Part shown: positions 60,510-64,000 of the stretch, piece after piece
How the letters are laid out: each line of letters opens with the position of its first letter
Position numbering within the stretch: position 1 is the first letter of the stretch
Assembly (NCBI GenBank): GCA_900491605.1
Contig: UESW01004566.1
Coordinates: forward strand, 1,363,753 to 1,427,752
Reading direction: 5' to 3'
Length of the DNA: 64,000 nucleotides
Origin: Calamus simplicifolius
Lineage: Eukaryota > Streptophyta > Magnoliopsida > Arecales > Arecaceae
The notes under the pieces: model-generated
What the model saw: the letters and a program-made list of their open reading frames with translations, nothing else
Databases searched by the model: none
What the model was told of the DNA's origin: nothing
Position numbers and translations under genes: made by a program

Positions 60510-61040
60510 GGTGGCATGTGGCGAGTTTCCATGATAGGGGCACCGGAGCTGATAGCTCAGGCAATCGAAACACCCGTCAGGAGTAGCTTAAATATGGATA
60601 GAGGAATGCCATCGTTAATTACCTTTTCAGCTGATTTTTCAAAATTTTTGGATACTGAGATGGCTTCTAGAGATGAGGGGCGATCGACTGAAGCGCCAAG
60701 CAGCAGTGTCAATGGCCGTGGAGGGCCCCATGGGAGCGCACTACAGTAACCGTCGATGGGGAGGTCTTGGCATCATCACTCGCAAACCACGAGCAACTCC
60801 ACAGGGCGCCGAGCAATACCTGGCTGTTTCAATGAGAGAGATCGAGCTCCTGCGTCGGGCCAACAGCCGACTGGAGGGGCAAGTAGCGTCCCTTCAGTGC
60901 TAGATTGCCGAGTTAGCCCCGCAGCGTGGAGAGCTCAGCAGCGCTCGGAGAAGATGACAAGCCCTAGTGAGGGCTCCTGTACTTTTTTCTTTTCTTTTCT
61001 TCTTATCTTTCTTTGTGTGATGAATAAAAAGAAATTTTAG
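60510..61040 (+). pseudogene. Small ORF with coiled-coil segment, third MULE gene candidate
   Basis: Between arrays C and D. Open frames at 60,516-60,749 and 60,673-60,903 overlap. The second continues past one TAG (60,901) as IAELAPQRGELSSARR, so a CAG-to-TAG change may have split it. EIELLRRANSRLEGQVASLQ is a good heptad coiled coil. AATAAA at about 61,023 could be its poly(A) signal. I do not recognise the protein. It may be an accessory gene of this MULE family, a captured host fragment, or chance. Confidence 0.4.
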
Positions 61041-61259
61041 TAACTTTTGTGTTTGCTTCCATTCGCTCTTATCATGTGAGCCTTACCAAACGGACCATCC
61101 TCCTAGGGGGTTTTTGGTGATCTTGACGAGGCTAAGGTGTAGCATCCCTAAGATAAGTGGAACTCATAAGTTTCAGCCGGAGTGCAGTATATTGCTTAGA
61201 CTTGCCGAAGCATGAGGAGTGTCCCGTTAGCATCGGTTGAGACCAAAGGATAAGGGAGC

Positions 61260-62449
61260 TTGGATGTCGTCACTGTTTTTCGACCGATTTCATCCTGGGA
61301 TGTGGTAAAGTTTTCTCCTAAACATGAACGGGTGTCTTAGGTTTGTAACTTGGGTTTCATAATAATTCAACTAGGGTGTCCTCACTTTTTCGGCCGAATT
61401 CATCGTGGGGTGTCGTGGGCCTTCTCTCCGTGGTCAGTTATAAGCACGGGTGTCGTAGAATTGGTGCTAGGGTGTCTAAGATTTCAACTGGGGTGTCTCG
61501 AACGATGAAATCCCTGACTCAGGCTGTTAACGATACCCCAGTTCTCATCTGACGATACCCTAACTTTAAGGCAACGGCTTCCATGCAGGGACTGTTAGGG
61601 GAGGACCGATGATATTTCTGACTTAGGCTGTAAACAACACCCTAGCTCACATCTGACGACACCCTAGCTTTAAGGCATGACACCCATGAGGGGACTGTTA
61701 AAGCGGGGTATCGTCACCTTAAAGCTATAAGCACGGGTGTCGTAGCGTTGTCGCTAGGGTGTCATAAGGTCTCAACTGGGGTATCGCAAAGGATTTTGGC
61801 CGAATTGCTCCTGGGGTGTCGCAAGGATTCTTCTCCATGGTCACTTATGAGCACGGGGTGTCGTAGCGTTGATGCTTGGGTGTCTTAATGTTTCAACTGC
61901 GGCATCGTAGATCTTTTTTTGGGTGAACATAACTTGGGTGTCACGGGCCTTCTCTCCAGCGTCAGTTATAAGCACGACACACCCTTTAGCAATTAAAGAC
62001 ACCCATAGAACAAGCTACGACACCCAGAAGGCAACATACGAAGATCGCGAAGGTTATAAGCATGGGTGTCGTAGCATTGCCGCTAGGGTGTCGTAACGTT
62101 TCAACTGCGGTGTCACGAATGATTTTTGGTTGAATTCCTTCTTGGGTGTCGTAAGGTTATAAGTATGGGTGTCGTAGCGTTGTTGCTAGGGTGTCGTGAT
62201 GTTTGAACTGCGGTGTCGCGAAGGATTTTCGACCGAGCATAACAGGGGTGTCATATTTGTTTAACAGAGGTATCTTATTTCTTTAACTTGGGTGTCGCAA
62301 TACTCCTGATTTTCTCCTGCGATGTCGCGAGGTTTTTCTCCAGCATTCGTTTGGAGCACGGGTGTCATAGGCTTGTAACTATGGTGTCTTAACAGTAAAT
62401 CTGGGGTGTCATAGCTTTTATGATGACACTTGAGCTATATGGACAAAAT
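61260..62449. repeat. Motif array D (mixed orientation)
   Basis: Irregular array that runs into the right TIR. It contains pieces of the array C unit (GTGTCGTAGCGTTGTTGCTA), a block in the opposite orientation at about 61,530-61,690 (ACGACACCCTAGCTTTAAGG) related to array A, and simpler steps of about 23 bp (GTGTCATATTTGTTTAACAG). Confidence 0.85.
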
Positions 62450-63143
62450 AATAAAGAATATAGGCCGAAATACTCTGACGACACCCCAGTTCATAAGGTA
62501 TAACATCCTAGTTAAAAGAGTATGACATTCATGCTACAAAACACTAAACTCTAAACAGTTATGACTCCCATAATGTCATAACTGTTTTGTTCTAAGGAAG
62601 TTACCCACGCATTAAATGGTTTGGTCACACATTAACTACCTCTAACGAGAAAAAACAGTTGGTGTAATAAAGGAGCTTTACAAAAAAGTGGGAACAAGGA
62701 CTTTTTGCTTTGTGCTGCGGATGACATTTCCTCCAAAAGTTTTTGTACAAAGACTTCAGTAGCCAGGTATTTCAGCTCGAAGCTGAAATATTTTCTTTCG
62801 ACCGACTCCTCAGAGCGAGGGCTCAGGATCTTGCTCAAACCTTGGACTGATTCCTTAGCATCCGAAAGCCAAGCGAGGGGAAGAAAGAGTTTTTCTTGCA
62901 TAGATGCAATCCAAGAAAAAATGACGGTAGAAGTAGGCTGGAGGGAAAGGGCATTTTGTCTGCACAATAATTTTAAAATAAAGGCGAAGCACTTTTAATG
63001 GCCGTCATGATCAGAACATAACATCGTAGCAGAGCCATACCGTTCTGCATCGTCAGCCACGTAGGATTCACGTGGACCAATCAGGAGAGGCGTGCGGCCC
63101 ACGTAGGACTTGCTGCACCGGGGCGGTGTACAAAGACTTTTCC
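62450..63143 (-). repeat. Right terminal inverted repeat of the MULE
   Basis: Counterpart of 50,351-50,975. It keeps an extra segment with a local palindrome (TTTCAGCTCGAAGCTGAAA) near 62,770-62,790. A 111-residue open frame on minus (62,632-62,967) has no known motif; MULE TIRs commonly serve as promoters, so it is probably leader sequence. Confidence 0.9.
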
Positions 63144-63152
63144 ATTTGAGAG

Positions 63153-64000
63153 AAGGGCTTTCTTTTGGGCTTAACTTTAGCTTGATCTGAGAGCAAAATT
63201 CTTTTTTGAGTCTACTTTGACTCGATATATGAGTAGGGCAAGGCTTAATATGAGAGGAGGACTTCCTTTTGAATTTGATTCAGGCTTGATATAGAAGTAA
63301 GGCTCTCTTGGGGCTTGATTTAGACTTAATTTGAAAGTATGACTCTTCTTTAGGCTCGGCTTGGGCTAGATTTAAGAGTACTACTTTTGTTTATTTTGAT
63401 TTAGGCTTGATCCAAAGCCAAGAGTTCCTTTTAGGCTCGATTCAAGCTTTAATATGAGAATAGGGCTTAATTTTGGCTTGATTTGAGAATAGGACTCTCC
63501 TTTAGAATCGATTGGAATGCAAAGCTCCTCTTTTGAGCTTACTTGGGCTTGATCTAGGAGCTAGAATTTCCTTTAAGCTCAACTTAGGCTTAATCTAAGA
63601 GCAGGGCGCTTTTTGAGCTGATTCAGGCTTGATTTGGGATCAGCATTTTCCTTTGAGCTCGACTTAAGCTTGATTTCGAAGAAAGACTCTATTTTTGACT
63701 CAACCCAAACTTAATATGATAGCAACCCACCCTTTAAATTGACCTAAGTTCGATCGAGCTTCATTTGGATTGATATAACTTGAGTCAACTTTGATCATAC
63801 TTGATACGACTTCATCTAGATTAATGTAACTTGAATTGACTTCAATTAGGCTTGATCTGGCTCCATTCAGATCAATTTGATTGGAGTTATGTCCTTATCT
63901 GAATTGATCTAGCTTGATCTAAGTCAAATTGACTCAATTTGAGTCAATGTGGCTTGATTTGGATCAAATTGGTTCCATTTGGATTGATTTATCTTGATCT
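63153..64000. repeat. Degenerate short-unit repeat field, right part
   Basis: Continues the 49.9-50.3 kb repeats: words such as GGCTTGATTTGAGAGTAGGA and TTTAGGCTCGATTCAAGCTT at about 45-bp steps until about 63,740. Then come shorter words (GACTTGATCTGGATTGATTT-like) to the window end. No gene. Confidence 0.75.

Larger units (their letters stand above)
50351..63143. mobile_element. 12.8-kb FAR1-type MULE carrying a ULP1-like protease ORF and motif arrays
   Basis: The ends read GGAAAAGACTTTGTACACCG (left) and, on minus, GGAAAAGTCTTTGTACACCG (right). Inverted repeats run about 625 bp on the left (50,351-50,975) and about 690 bp on the right (62,450-63,143). Flanking 9-mers ATTTGAGAA (50,342-50,350) and ATTTGAGAG (63,144-63,152) match at 8 of 9, the TSD length typical of Mutator. 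Inside are a FAR1/MULE transposase (plus), a ULP1-type ORF (minus), a coiled-coil ORF (plus) and four arrays based on GTGTCGT. MULEs carrying ULP1-like genes are known (Arabidopsis Kaonashi, melon CUMULE); this one joins that gene to a FAR1-type transposase and very large motif arrays. Confidence 0.9.

Noticed and set aside
50976..62449. CRISPR-like pattern of a constant short repeat with variable spacers
   Set aside because: The constant part is only 7-8 bp, the spacers repeat every 95-120 bp, and it lies in a plant transposon; not a CRISPR array.

Overview
The window is nuclear DNA from a flowering plant, most likely a monocot (possibly palm-like, but that is only an impression from the style of the repeats). 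Evidence for a plant nuclear genome: GT-AG introns, a plant Mei2-like RNA-binding gene, two families of plant Ty3/gypsy elements, a CACTA element, a FAR1-type Mutator-like element (MULE), and AT-rich spacers. I saw no bacterial genes, CRISPR array, rRNA or tRNA gene.

Layout. 1-1,270: a 5'-truncated LINE with target-site duplication (TSD) and poly(A). 1,973-12,105: a short Mutator-like inverted-repeat element split by a full-length Tekay/Del-type chromovirus (2,393-11,901, minus strand, TSD GTGAT). 12,134-12,347: a 107-bp tandem duplication, then AT-rich spacer. About 15,250-23,860: the one clear host gene, a Mei2-like protein of 12 coding exons with three RRMs and a probable 1-bp deletion in the large exon. 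23,860-25,561: AT-rich spacer. 25,562-40,816: a 15-kb Tat-lineage gypsy element (pol on minus, an antisense extra ORF on plus, a 3-kb array of 98-bp repeats, and LTRs that each hold an 89-bp repeat array). 41,301-about 48,220: a CACTA element with subterminal repeats, a TNPA-like gene and a TNP2-type transposase, lacking a recognisable right end. 49,100-50,341 and 63,153-64,000: two halves of a degenerate short-unit repeat field. 50,351-63,143: a 12.8-kb MULE with 0.6-0.7-kb terminal inverted repeats (TIRs) and a 9-bp TSD inserted in that field.

The MULE is the most unusual part. It carries a FAR1-domain transposase (plus), a ULP1-like cysteine protease ORF with an upstream plant-mobile-domain-like segment (minus) and a small coiled-coil ORF (plus). 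Between and around these genes lie repeat arrays with different unit lengths (about 95, 114 and 120 bp). All are built from the same core, GTGTCGT/ACGACAC, often spaced at 22-23 bp with unrelated spacer sequence. This looks like an extended array of phased protein-binding sites.

Nearly every coding region, including the host gene, has single-base frame breaks. Some are real decay of old transposons, but uncorrected sequencing indels may contribute. Product calls rest on motifs read by eye; no database search was run.
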